In this document: piece by piece, positions 19,193 to 27,738 of the stretch
Numbering within the stretch: the stretch's first letter is position 1
How the letters are laid out: each line of letters opens with the position of its first letter
Assembly: GCA_035552195.1 (NCBI GenBank)
Contig: DASZLU010000158.1
Span: 1 to 64,000, forward strand
Length of the DNA stretch: 64,000 bases
From: CAIKMD01 sp035552195
GTDB lineage: Bacteria; Pseudomonadota; Alphaproteobacteria; ATCC43930; CGMCC-115725
Reading direction: 5' to 3'
The notes under the pieces: model-generated
What the model saw: only the letters and a program-made list of their open reading frames with translations
Told to the model about the DNA's origin: nothing
Databases searched by the model: none
Translations under genes and position numbers: made by a program

Positions 19193-19229
19193 GTTCGTCT
19201 CCTTGCCGGGCTAGGCTCCGTGCCGGCCT

Positions 19230-19685
19230 TTAGATCGAGAAATCGAGCCGTGCTGCATATTCGCCGGCGATCCCGGCTTGATGGGCGCGGGTGCACAGCT
19301 CTTCGATGGTGACGTTATCGAGCCGCTTCATCAACTCTTCCTGCAGCTCGCCCCAAAGCGGCCGCACGACCTCCGCGCCGAGGGCCGATCCGGGCTCGCC
19401 CTCGAGCGGATCCTCGCCGCTTTCGAGGGTTCGGACGACGCGCACGATTTCGCCCACGGTGATACGGCGGCGTTCGCGCGCGAGGCGATAGCCGCCGCGC
19501 GGCCCGCGCACGCCTTCCAAAATGCCCGCGCGGACGAGCTGCTGCAGCACCTGTTCGAGATAGCGGCGCGGAATGCCTTGGCGGCTGGTGATGTCGCCGG
19601 ATTGCACCGGCATGTTGCCGGCGTTGTAGGCGATGTCGAGCACCGCCTCGATCGCGAATAGCAATTTCTTGGTGAGACGCAGCAT
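19230..19685 (-). CDS. Rrf2-family transcriptional regulator, CymR/IscR-like
   Basis: 151 residues. Winged helix-turn-helix of the Rrf2 family (ALDIAYNAG-type start, TSRQGIPRRYLEQVLQQLVRAGILEGVRGPRGGYRLAR). IscR-type cluster ligands (three Cys) are missing; the single Cys in EELCTRA cannot hold a 2Fe-2S cluster alone. It therefore looks more like CymR, the cluster-free cysteine regulator. Its position directly before cysK supports that reading, by inference. The start lies 7 bp after the dut stop. Confidence 0.85.
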   Translation of the reverse strand: MLRLTKKLLFAIEAVLDIAYNAGNMPVQSGDITSRQGIPRRYLEQVLQQLVRAGILEGVRGPRGGYRLARERRRITVGEIVRVVRTLESGEDPLEGEPGSALGAEVVRPLWGELQEELMKRLDNVTIEELCTRAHQAGIAGEYAARLDFSI

Positions 19686-19692
19686 CGTTGGA

Positions 19693-20145
19693 TCAGGTCG
19701 TCCCGGTCGAGCCGAAGCCGCCCGCGCCCCGGGCCGTCATGGGCAGTTCGTCGATCACCTGCCAATCCGCGCGGCTTACCGGCGCGACGACGATCTGCGC
19801 GATGCGGTCGCCGCGCGCGATCGTCACCGGTGCGCCGCCGAGATTGGCAAGGATGACGCGAACCTCGCCGCGATAATCGGCGTCGATGGTGCCCGGGCTG
19901 TTGAGCACGGTGAGACCTTGGCGCAGCGCCAGGCCCGAGCGCGGCCGCACTTGCGCTTCCCAGCCCGGCGGCAGCGCCATAGCGATGCCGGTCGGCACGT
20001 CCTTGCGCTCGCCCGGCGCCAAGATCAGCGGAGCCTCGAGCGCGGCGACGAGATCGGCTCCCGCCGCGTCGGCCGTGGCATAGAAAGGCAAAGGCAACCC
20101 GGCGCCGTGCGGCAGGATTTTCACTTTCACACCGATTGGGCTCAT
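19693..20145 (-). CDS. dut: dUTP diphosphatase
   Basis: 150 residues from the ATG at 20145, which overlaps the coaBC stop as ATGA. Trimeric dUTPase that hydrolyses dUTP to dUMP and keeps uracil out of DNA. Family motifs are visible: DAAGADLVA, RPRSGLALRQGL, LNSPGTIDADYRGEV, ARGDRIAQIVV and the C-terminal P-loop-like RGAGGFGSTG. It is in the conserved coaBC-dut pair. Confidence 0.95.
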   Translation of the reverse strand: MSPIGVKVKILPHGAGLPLPFYATADAAGADLVAALEAPLILAPGERKDVPTGIAMALPPGWEAQVRPRSGLALRQGLTVLNSPGTIDADYRGEVRVILANLGGAPVTIARGDRIAQIVVAPVSRADWQVIDELPMTARGAGGFGSTGTT

Positions 20146-21350
20146 TCCGCCGCCTTTGGAGCAAAGAAGGCGGCGATGCGCCGCGCAAGACGATCGCCGA
20201 CATCGCGTTTCGACATCGCCGGCCAATCCTCGACGCCGCGCTCGTCGACGAGATGGATCGTGTTGTTCTCGCCGCCGAAAACCCCGCTCGCCGGCGAGAC
20301 GTCATTGGCAAGGATCCAGTCGCAGCCTTTCTTGGCGCGCTTGGCCTGCGCGTTCGCGATAACGTCCTCGGTCTCGGCGGCAAAGCCGACGACGAGTTTG
20401 GGCCGGCGATTGCCGGCTTTCGACAAAGTCGCGAGGATATCGGGATTCTCGACCAAGCTCAGCGTTGGCACGGCGCCGGCCTTTTTCTTCAGCTTCGCGC
20501 TTGCCGCATCGGCGCGCCAATCGGCGACGGCAGCGGCACAAACCGCGATCTCGGCGGGCAGCGACGCCTCGCACGCGGCAAGCATCTCGCGCGCCGTCTC
20601 GATATGCACCACTTTGACGCCGGGCGGATCGGGCTCGTTGGTAGGACCCGAGACCAGCACGCAATCGGCACCCAGCCGCGCCAGCGCGGCGGCGATCGCA
20701 TGGCCCTGGCGTCCGGACGAGCGGTTGGCGATGTAGCGCACCGGATCGATGGGCTCTCGCGTCGGGCCGCTGGTGATCAGCGCGCGTCGGCCGCTCAGCA
20801 GCGCATCGGCGACGAAGATTTTCTCAATCGCATCGACGATGTCCAGCGGCTCGGCCATGCGGCCCATGCCGCTCTCGTTCTCGGCCAACGGCCCGGCGTT
20901 GGGGCCGACCTGGCGCACGCCGCGCGACGCAAGCTGCGCCAGGTTCTCTTGCGTCGCCTTATGGCCCCACATGCGGAAATTCATCGCCGGCGCGACAAGG
21001 ATCGGCTTGTCGGTCGCGAGCAGAGCGGTCGACGCGAGATCGTCGGCGACGCCGCCGGCCATTTTCGCGAGGATGTCCGCCGAAGCTGGCGCCACGACCA
21101 GCAGATCGCTTTCCTGCGCCAGGCGCAGATGGCCCATCTCGCTCTCATCGGTCAGCGAGAAGAGATCGGTATAGGCTTTCTCGCCCGAGAGCGCCGCGGC
21201 CGAGAGCGGGGTGATGAATTGCTGCGCGCCGGCGGTCAGGATGCAGCGCATTTTGGCGCCGCGCTCCCTGAGCCGGCGGATCAGATCGAGCGCCTTATAA
21301 GCGGCAATACCGCCTGAGATGATCAACAGGATGCGCCGGCCATGCAGCAT
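20142..21350 (-). CDS. coaBC: Bifunctional phosphopantothenoylcysteine decarboxylase/synthetase
   Basis: 402 residues. Catalyses two CoA-pathway steps: ligation of cysteine to 4'-phosphopantothenate and decarboxylation to phosphopantetheine. The N-terminal flavoprotein half has SGGIAAYK, a PASADILAKMAGGVADDL segment and APAMNFRMW. The C-terminal synthetase half has ITSGPTREPIDPVRYIANRSSGRQG. In relatives ubiB usually lies directly upstream; here 79 bp of apparently noncoding sequence separate it from ubiE. Confidence 0.95.
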   Translation of the reverse strand: MLHGRRILLIISGGIAAYKALDLIRRLRERGAKMRCILTAGAQQFITPLSAAALSGEKAYTDLFSLTDESEMGHLRLAQESDLLVVAPASADILAKMAGGVADDLASTALLATDKPILVAPAMNFRMWGHKATQENLAQLASRGVRQVGPNAGPLAENESGMGRMAEPLDIVDAIEKIFVADALLSGRRALITSGPTREPIDPVRYIANRSSGRQGHAIAAALARLGADCVLVSGPTNEPDPPGVKVVHIETAREMLAACEASLPAEIAVCAAAVADWRADAASAKLKKKAGAVPTLSLVENPDILATLSKAGNRRPKLVVGFAAETEDVIANAQAKRAKKGCDWILANDVSPASGVFGGENNTIHLVDERGVEDWPAMSKRDVGDRLARRIAAFFAPKAAE

Positions 21351-21429
21351 ATGGTTATTTTACGCCTTTAGAACGTAGTTTCCTTCTATAAGCGGGGCGC
21401 ATCTTCTGTGCAACCCCGTTTGGAAGCCC

Positions 21430-22200
21430 TTAGAGCCGCCAGCCGCAATGAAGCGCGGCGATCCCAGCGGACAGGTTACGCCACGTCACCTGCTCGAAGC
21501 CGGCGCGCTCCATCATCGCCGCCAGCTCGGCCTGCGGTGGAAAGCGGCGGATGCTTTCGACCAGATATTGATAGGAATCACGGTCACGCGCGACGACCGC
21601 GCCCAATCGCGGCAACACGGTGAATGAATAGAGATCGTAGAGCCGGCGCAGCACCGGCGCTTCGACACGGCTGAATTCAAGACAGAAGAAACGCCCGCCT
21701 GGCTTCAGCACACGGCGCGCTTCTTCCAGCGCCTTTTGCTTGTGGGTCACATTCCGCAAGCCGAAAGAGATCGTGCAGCAATCGACGCTGCTTTCGGCGA
21801 TCGGCAATTCCTCGGCGTTGCCGACCAGCCAAGTGATGCCGTTCGGGACACCGTCATCCAGCGCACGGTCGCGGCCCGCCGCGACCATCGATTCATTGAT
21901 GTCGCAAACGATGACCTGGCCGCTTTTGCCCGCCCGCCCGAGGAAGCGCCGCGCGATGTCGCCGGTGCCTCCCGCGAGATCGAGCAGAATCTCGCCCGGC
22001 CGCGGTTGCAGCCGCGCGATGAGATCGGCCTTCCAGACGCGATGGACGCCGCCGCTCATCAGATCGTTCATCAGATCATAGCTTCGGGCGACGCTGTCGA
22101 AGACATCGCGGACGAGACTTGTCTTCTCGTCCTCGGCGACTTCGCGGAAGCCGAAATCGGTTTGGCGCGCTTGGTCGGCGCGGCTATTCTGGCGCGGCAT
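21430..22200 (-). CDS. ubiE: Ubiquinone/menaquinone methyltransferase
   Basis: 256 residues. SAM-dependent C-methylation of the demethylquinone ring. Markers: FGFREVAEDEKTSLVRDVFDSVARSYDLMNDLMSGGVHRVWK at the N-terminus, LDLAGGTGDIA SAM-binding motif, SFGLRNVTHKQKALEEARRVLKPGGRFFCLEFS, and the conserved DLYSFTVLPRLG...SYQYLVESIRRFP. It is divergent from mutM, as in many alphaproteobacteria. The usual following gene, ubiB, is not present in the window. Confidence 0.95.
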   Translation of the reverse strand: MPRQNSRADQARQTDFGFREVAEDEKTSLVRDVFDSVARSYDLMNDLMSGGVHRVWKADLIARLQPRPGEILLDLAGGTGDIARRFLGRAGKSGQVIVCDINESMVAAGRDRALDDGVPNGITWLVGNAEELPIAESSVDCCTISFGLRNVTHKQKALEEARRVLKPGGRFFCLEFSRVEAPVLRRLYDLYSFTVLPRLGAVVARDRDSYQYLVESIRRFPPQAELAAMMERAGFEQVTWRNLSAGIAALHCGWRL

Positions 22201-22255
22201 TTCAAGAACCTAGCGCAAGCTCGTCTTTTTCGCCAAACCGCGACGCGATCCAACG

Positions 22256-23089
22256 ATGCCAGAACTTCCCGAGGTTGAAACTGTGGTGCGTGGCCTGGCA
22301 CACGCGCTCACCGGCAAGCGCCTCGAGCAGCTTCATCTATCGCGCCCGGACCTGCGCACCGCCATCCCGCCGGGTCTCGCCGCGCACATCGCCGGCAAAA
22401 GGATCGAGCGCTTTTCCCGGCGCGCCAAATACATCCTCATGCATTTCGAAGGGGGTGGCGTGGTGATCGCGCATCTCGGGATGTCGGGCCGGCTGATCAT
22501 CGTGCCGCCTGGTAATGCCACGCCGCGCGAGAAGCACGATCACGCAATTTTCCATTTCGACGACGGCACCGAGTTGCGCTTCAACGACGCGCGCCGCTTC
22601 GGCTTGCTCGACTATGCCGAGGCGGAGAAGCTCGCCGAGCATCCGCTCTTCAGCCATTTGGGGCCGGAGCCGCTTGGCAACAAATTCAACGGCCCATCGC
22701 TGGCCGAATCGCTCTACGGCAAAAAGACACCAATCAAATCGGCACTTCTCGATCAGCGCGTGGTTGCCGGGATCGGCAATATCTACGCCTGCGAAGCGCT
22801 CTATGGCGCGGGGATCTCGCCGAAGCGTGTGGCCAAGACCGTGCAAGGCGAGCGCGCGGAGAAACTCGCGATGGCGATTCACGATGTGCTGACTCGCGCG
22901 ATCGCGGCGGGCGGCTCATCGCTGCGCGATTATGTGCAGACCTCGGGCGAGCTCGGCTATTTCCAGCATCACTGGGCGGTCTACGGCAAGGAAGGCGAGC
23001 GTTGCCCAGGCTGCGACTGCAAGAGCAGCATCCGTCGCATGGTGCAAAGCGGCCGCTCGACATTTTACTGTGCCAAGCGGCAAAAGTGA
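22256..23089 (+). CDS. mutM: Formamidopyrimidine-DNA glycosylase
   Basis: 277 residues. Excises 8-oxoguanine and ring-opened purines. The N-terminal catalytic PELPEVE (Pro2/Glu3) and RRAKYILMHFEGG, the H2TH region QRVVAGIGNIYACEALYGAGISP and GGSSLRDYVQTSGELGYFQ are intact. The C-terminal zinc finger is unusual: it keeps CPGCDC and FYC but reads FYCAKRQK where the family normally ends CxxCQ(K/R), so the fourth Cys ligand is Arg (CGG codon at this place). Otherwise full length. Confidence 0.95.
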   Translation: MPELPEVETVVRGLAHALTGKRLEQLHLSRPDLRTAIPPGLAAHIAGKRIERFSRRAKYILMHFEGGGVVIAHLGMSGRLIIVPPGNATPREKHDHAIFHFDDGTELRFNDARRFGLLDYAEAEKLAEHPLFSHLGPEPLGNKFNGPSLAESLYGKKTPIKSALLDQRVVAGIGNIYACEALYGAGISPKRVAKTVQGERAEKLAMAIHDVLTRAIAAGGSSLRDYVQTSGELGYFQHHWAVYGKEGERCPGCDCKSSIRRMVQSGRSTFYCAKRQK

Positions 23090-23103
23090 GTAGGCTCCGA
23101 GCC

Positions 23104-23457
23104 ATGCGCGCGCCGCTGCTTCTCGCTGTTCTGCCGCTGTTCCTCTCCGCCGCCTTGCCGCTGCGGGCCGACGAATTCGTCGCGGGCACCGAAGACGTGC
23201 CGTTGATGCCCGGCCTCAGACCGCTGCCGAATTCCGATGTGGTGTTCGACAAGCCGGAGGGCCGGATCGTCGAGGCCCGGGCCGAGGGCGCGGTCTCGCG
23301 CGAGAAAGTCGAGGCTTTCTATGCCGCCAGCCTGCCGGGTCTCGGCTGGAAAGCCGTCGGGCGCGATGTCTGGCAGCGCGATGCCGAGCGGCTGCGCCTC
23401 GATTTCACCGGTTCGGCGGGCAAGCTTGCCGTCGGCTTTACCCTTTCGCCCCGCTAA
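23104..23457 (+). CDS. Small exported protein between mutM and enoyl-CoA hydratase
   Basis: 117 residues from the ATG at 23104, 14 bp after mutM. It begins with a signal peptide (MRAPLLLAVLPLFLSAALPLRA, cleavage near residue 22). The mature part has FDKPEGRIVEARAEGAVSREKVEAFYAASLPGLGWKAVG...LRLDFTG, resembling small conserved alphaproteobacterial proteins of unknown function next to mutM. No catalytic residues stand out. Confidence 0.8.
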   Translation: MRAPLLLAVLPLFLSAALPLRADEFVAGTEDVPLMPGLRPLPNSDVVFDKPEGRIVEARAEGAVSREKVEAFYAASLPGLGWKAVGRDVWQRDAERLRLDFTGSAGKLAVGFTLSPR

Positions 23458-23479
23458 CCCGTCTAACGGAGCCTCCAGC

Positions 23480-24256
23480 ATGACGTATCAGAATATCCTC
23501 GTTGAAACCCGTGGCCCGGTCGGCCTGATCACGCTCAACCGGCCGCAGGCGCTCAATGCGCTGTGCGATGCGTTGATCCGCGAGCTCGGCCAGGCGCTCG
23601 ATGGTTTCGAGCGCGATGCCGCGATCGGCGCGGTTGTCTTGACCGGCAGCGAGAAAGCCTTCGCGGCCGGCGCCGACATCAAAGAGATGGCGAGCAAGAC
23701 CTTCGTCGATTGTTATCTCGAGGATTTCATTACCGATGGCTGGGAGCGCATCACCACCTGCCGCAAGCCGATCATTGCCGCGGTCGCGGGCTTCGCGCTC
23801 GGCGGCGGCTGTGAGGTCGCGATGATGTGTGATACCATCCTTGCTGCCGAAAGCGCCAAATTCGGTCAGCCGGAAATTACGCTCGCAATCATCCCGGGCT
23901 CGGGCGGAACGCAACGCCTGACGCGCGCTGTCGGTAAAGCGAAGGCGATGGAAATGGTTCTTTCGGGACGGATGATCGACGCCGCCGAGGCCGAGCGCTG
24001 CGGTCTCGTTTCCCGAGTTGTTGCCAATGACAAGCTGCTGGAAGAAGCGGTAAAGCTTGCCGACAAGATCGCGGCACAATCGCGCCCGGCGGTTTTGGCG
24101 GCAAAAGAGGCCGTAAATCGGGCTTTCGAGAGCTCCCTTGCCGAGGGTATCCGCTTCGAGCGGCGCCTCTTCCATGCGCTGTTTTCGACGGAAGATCAGA
24201 AGGAGGGGATGGCCGCCTTCGTCGAAAAGCGTAAGCCGCAGTTCAAACACCGCTGA
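23480..24256 (+). CDS. Enoyl-CoA hydratase
   Basis: 258 residues from the ATG at 23480, preceded by GGAG. Crotonase-fold hydratase of fatty-acid beta-oxidation. Oxyanion and catalytic segments: AFAAGADIKEM, AGFALGGGCEVAMMCD, FGQPEITLAIIPGSGGTQRL (both catalytic Glu present in GGCEVA and QPEI). The C-terminal helix region SLAEGIRFERRLFHALFSTEDQKEGMAAFVEKRKPQF is typical. Its place between mutM and rpsT is a recurrent alphaproteobacterial arrangement. Confidence 0.93.
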   Translation: MTYQNILVETRGPVGLITLNRPQALNALCDALIRELGQALDGFERDAAIGAVVLTGSEKAFAAGADIKEMASKTFVDCYLEDFITDGWERITTCRKPIIAAVAGFALGGGCEVAMMCDTILAAESAKFGQPEITLAIIPGSGGTQRLTRAVGKAKAMEMVLSGRMIDAAEAERCGLVSRVVANDKLLEEAVKLADKIAAQSRPAVLAAKEAVNRAFESSLAEGIRFERRLFHALFSTEDQKEGMAAFVEKRKPQFKHR

Positions 24257-24318
24257 CTTGACCTTCGAAGGCGCTATCTCTATAAACTCGCCTTCCCAAT
24301 TTAGGTAACGGATCGGCG

Positions 24319-24579
24319 ATGGCCAACCATCCTTCGGCTGAAAAACGCAATCGGCAAACGCAGCGTCGCACGGAAGTGAACGGCGCACGCAAGAGTCGCA
24401 TTCGCAGCTTCGTTAAAAAAGTCGAGACCGCGATCGCGTCAGGCGACAAAGACGCAGCGAAGAAAGCTTTCGCTGACGCTGCACCCGAGATGCAGCGCGG
24501 TGCAAGCAAAGGCGTTGTGCATCAACGCACTGTCGCACGCAAAATCTCACGCCTGTCGGCACGCATCAAATCCCTCTAG
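24319..24579 (+). CDS. rpsT: 30S ribosomal protein S20
   Basis: 86 residues. Basic protein binding the 5' domain of 16S rRNA. Typical start MANHPSAEKRNRQTQRRTEVNGARKSRIRSFVKKVE and conserved end GVVHQRTVARKISRLSARI. It lies upstream of dnaA, as is common in alphaproteobacteria. Confidence 0.97.
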   Translation: MANHPSAEKRNRQTQRRTEVNGARKSRIRSFVKKVETAIASGDKDAAKKAFADAAPEMQRGASKGVVHQRTVARKISRLSARIKSL

Positions 24580-24922
24580 CCTGTCAAGCGTTGCTCTGAA
24601 GTCGCACTCCAAAATTTTTGCGTCAGATTCTTTTCAGAGTTGTTGCCTTATCCGAAGCGCCTTCGGTAATGTTGTCGACAATCGTTGCGCGACGTGAAGA
24701 GCAGAAAAATCCGGCGCGAGCGATTCGAGTGGAGAGGCGGGTTTTCAAACCAGAGAGTTAGGGGTCGCCGGGTACGGATTGCTTGAGGGTTCTCCGTTAA
24801 GCAGCGATCTCGATGAGTGAATATGGTGCGAGGCGGGAGGGGTCCCGTTTCCGCCAACTGCAGTTTGCACCCATTTTTTCCAGTGTGCTCTTGCGAAGTG
24901 GTTTCGTTGGGGGAGTGACGGA
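24580..24922 (+). promoter_or_regulatory. rpsT-dnaA intergenic region (dnaA leader)
   Basis: 343 bp without a supported gene. It holds a hairpin TTAtCCGAAG-CGC-CTTCGGTAA at 24648-24669 (9-bp stem, one bulged T) and a 10-bp palindrome TTGTCGACAA at 24672-24681. No good DnaA box is present; TTATCCGAA at 24648 differs from TTATCCACA at two places. The AT-rich segment around 24609-24640 is short. It is presumably the dnaA promoter and leader. Confidence 0.5.
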
Positions 24923-26311
24923 ATGGCGGACTCATTGGGGCAAGGGGGCGAAGTCCAGTCCCAGTGGGTGCGGGTACGAGCACGGCTGCGCGCTGAGTAT
25001 GGCGACGCCGCGTATCGCAGCTGGCTCCGTAATATGAGTCTCCACGGCATCGAAGAAGGTCGCGCCAAGATCGCCGTGCCGACGCGTTTTCTGCGCGATT
25101 GGGTCGCCGCACATTATGCCGATCGTATTCGCGCGCTCTGGAACGGCGAAAATAGTGCGGTCATCGCGGTCGATATCCTTGTCTCCGGTGTCGCGCCGCA
25201 CCTGGCGACGACACCAGAGCCGGCGGCCGAGCCGGTGATCGAAGCTGTTGCCGAGAGCGCTGACGAAAAAGACGTCAGCGCGCCGCTTGATCCGCGTTTC
25301 ACCTTTGAGAATTTCGTCGTCGGCAAGCCGAACGAGCTGGCGCATGCCGCCGCGCGTCGTGTCGCCGAGGCGCAAAGCGGGTCGCAACGCGCGGTGCCGT
25401 TCAATCCGCTTTTTCTTTATGGCGGCGTCGGACTCGGCAAGACCCATCTCATGCACGCGATCGCGTGGCACATCCGCACGCATGCGCCGAAGCGGAAGGT
25501 GATCTACCTTTCGGCCGAAAAATTCATGTACCAGTTCATCCGGGCGCTGCGCTTCAAGGACACAATGGCCTTCAAGGAGCAGTTCCGCTCGGTCGATGTG
25601 CTGATGATCGACGATGTTCAGTTCATCTCGGGCAAAGACACGACGCAGGAAGAGTTCTTCCACACGTTCAATGCGCTGGTCGATCAGAACCGCCAGATCG
25701 TGATCTCGGCCGATAAATCGCCGACCGACCTCGAGGGCATGGAAGAGCGCATGCGCTCCCGCCTCGGCTGGGGCCTCGTTGCCGACATCCACCCGACGAC
25801 CTATGAGCTCCGCCTCGGCATCCTCCAGGCGGCAGCCGAGCGGCGCAAACTTCAGGTGCCGCTCAAGGTGCTGGAGTTCCTGGCCCACCGCATTACCTCG
25901 AATATCCGCGAGCTCGAAGGCGCGCTCACCCGGATCTACGCCCATACCCAGCTGGTCGGGCGCGAGGTCACGCTGGAGACGGCGCAGGAAGTGCTGCACG
26001 ATCTGCTGCGCGCAAACGATCGTCGGGTCACCATCGACGAAATCCAAAAGCGCGTCGCCGAGCACTACAATATCCGGCTTGCCGACATGCATTCGGCCCG
26101 TCGCGCCCGCGCCGTCGCCCGCCCGCGCCAGGTCGCAATGTATCTCTGCAAACAATTGACGCCGCGCTCGCTGCCCGAAATCGGCCGGAAATTCGGCGGC
26201 CGGGACCACACCACCGTGATGCACGCGGTGCGCAAGATCGAGGAGCTTCGCACCTCGGACCGGGCCATGGCCGAGGATATCGAGCTCCTCAAGCGGATGA
26301 TCGAAAACTAA
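24923..26311 (+). CDS. dnaA: Chromosomal replication initiator DnaA
   Basis: 462 residues. AAA+ ATPase that binds DnaA boxes and opens oriC. Domain I (WVRVRARLRAEYGDAAYRSWL), a short linker, AAA+ domain III with Walker A GGVGLGKTHL and Walker B VLMIDDVQF, then the DNA-binding domain IV with RQVAMYLCKQLTPRSLPEIGRKFGGRDHTTVMHAVRKI. ATG start at 24923. First gene of the dnaA-dnaN-recF-gyrB block. Confidence 0.98.
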   Translation: MADSLGQGGEVQSQWVRVRARLRAEYGDAAYRSWLRNMSLHGIEEGRAKIAVPTRFLRDWVAAHYADRIRALWNGENSAVIAVDILVSGVAPHLATTPEPAAEPVIEAVAESADEKDVSAPLDPRFTFENFVVGKPNELAHAAARRVAEAQSGSQRAVPFNPLFLYGGVGLGKTHLMHAIAWHIRTHAPKRKVIYLSAEKFMYQFIRALRFKDTMAFKEQFRSVDVLMIDDVQFISGKDTTQEEFFHTFNALVDQNRQIVISADKSPTDLEGMEERMRSRLGWGLVADIHPTTYELRLGILQAAAERRKLQVPLKVLEFLAHRITSNIRELEGALTRIYAHTQLVGREVTLETAQEVLHDLLRANDRRVTIDEIQKRVAEHYNIRLADMHSARRARAVARPRQVAMYLCKQLTPRSLPEIGRKFGGRDHTTVMHAVRKIEELRTSDRAMAEDIELLKRMIEN

Positions 26312-26531
26312 GCCTGCGGCTTGGTTCGGCCGGCGCTGGGTTTCGCTCCCGGCCTTCTCGACCGGACTGTGCAGAAAAGCCGCTAAAATAGGCATTTGCG
26401 GGGGCTTCGCCTCGCGACCCGGCGCGCCCAGGCCGCCTCTGGCGGCGGTGGTGTCGGGGGCTTGCCTATGCTATTCTTTCCCACCGTTCCGAGGCGGTTT
26501 TCAGGGGGTCGTCCGGGGCGGTTTTCCGGGT

Positions 26532-26555
26532 CTTTGGCCCGAGAGTCGGCCAAAG
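26532..26555 (+). promoter_or_regulatory. Hairpin in the dnaN leader
   Basis: Perfect 8-bp inverted repeat CTTTGGCC / GGCCAAAG with an 8-base loop, 45 bp before the dnaN ATG. Just upstream are two direct copies of GGCGGTTTTC(A/C)GGG (near 26491 and 26517). There is no T tract. It could be an operator or RNA structure; nothing more can be said. The rest of the 289-bp dnaA-dnaN spacer shows no gene and no DnaA-box cluster. Confidence 0.35.
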
Positions 26556-26600
26556 TATCGGACTTGAATTTCCGCCTCCAGCGAGCGTCAACCGCGAACC

Positions 26601-27719
26601 ATGAAACTCACAATTGAACGCGCCGCGCTGCTTCGCGCTCTGGGCCATGTGCAAAGCGTCGTCGAGCGCCGTAACACGATTCCGATCCTCTCGAACGTCC
26701 TCTTGAAGGCTGAAAGCGCCAAGTTGGCGCTCTCCGCAACAGATATGGATATCGAGATGGTGTCCTCGCTCGCTGCCACGGTCGGCAAGCCGGGCGCCAC
26801 CACCGTGCCGGCGCATACGCTCTACGACATCGTACGCAAGCTGCCCGATGGTACGCAGATCGAGCTCGAGGCCACCGGCGAGAAGGGCCTCATGACCCTG
26901 CGCTCGGGCCGCTCGACCTTCACGCTCTCCTGTCTTCCGCCCGAGGATTATCCGCTGATGGCGGGCGGCGAGCTGGCGCATAATTTTCTGCTTTCGGCCG
27001 CCGATCTGAAGCGGCTGATCGACCGCACGCGGTTCGCGATCTCGACCGAAGAGACGCGTTATTACCTCAACGGCATCTATCTGCATGCCGCTAAAAGCGA
27101 CAAGGTCAACATGTTGCGCGCCGTCGCGACCGATGGCCATCGCTTGGCGCGGATGGAAATCCCGCTGCCGGAAGGCGCTTCCGGCATGCCGGGCGTAATC
27201 GTACCGCGCAAGACGGTGACGGAGCTGCGCAAGCTGCTCGACGAGATGGATCAGGAAATCTCGGTCGCGTTGTCCGACACGAAGATCCGCTTCACCTTCG
27301 CCGAGACGGTCCTGACCTCGAAGCTGATCGACGGAACCTTCCCCGATTACGATCGCGTCATCCCCTCGGGCAACGACCGCATCCTCGAGGTCGATTGCAA
27401 GCAATTCGCCGAGGCGGTCGATCGCGTCTCGACGATCTCGACCGAAAAGAGCCGTGCGGTGAAGCTCGCGATCGAGCGCGGCAGCTTGACCTTGTCCGCG
27501 ACGAGCGCCGAAAACGGCACGGCGACGGAAGAGATCGAAGTGCGCTACAGCGCGCAGCCGCTCGAGATCGGCTTCAACTCGCGCTACCTGCTCGACATTA
27601 CCGAGCAGATCGAAGGCGACGGCGCGCGTTTTGCGCTCGCCGATGCCGCGTCGCCGACCGTCGTGCGCGACAGTGCCGATAGCAGCGCGCTTTACGTCCT
27701 CATGCCAATGCGAGTTTGA
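26601..27719 (+). CDS. dnaN: DNA polymerase III beta sliding clamp
   Basis: 372 residues, the usual length. Forms the ring clamp that tethers Pol III. Family features: MKLTIERAALLRALGHVQSVVERRNTIPILSNVLL at the start, ETRYYLNGIYLH and ATDGHRLARMEIPLP in the middle domain, and the C-terminal VLMPMRV that lines the protein-binding pocket. Its own leader is 289 bp after dnaA, so it may have a promoter. Confidence 0.97.
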   Translation: MKLTIERAALLRALGHVQSVVERRNTIPILSNVLLKAESAKLALSATDMDIEMVSSLAATVGKPGATTVPAHTLYDIVRKLPDGTQIELEATGEKGLMTLRSGRSTFTLSCLPPEDYPLMAGGELAHNFLLSAADLKRLIDRTRFAISTEETRYYLNGIYLHAAKSDKVNMLRAVATDGHRLARMEIPLPEGASGMPGVIVPRKTVTELRKLLDEMDQEISVALSDTKIRFTFAETVLTSKLIDGTFPDYDRVIPSGNDRILEVDCKQFAEAVDRVSTISTEKSRAVKLAIERGSLTLSATSAENGTATEEIEVRYSAQPLEIGFNSRYLLDITEQIEGDGARFALADAASPTVVRDSADSSALYVLMPMRV

Positions 27720-27738
27720 GCCCGCTTTGGCATTGAGG

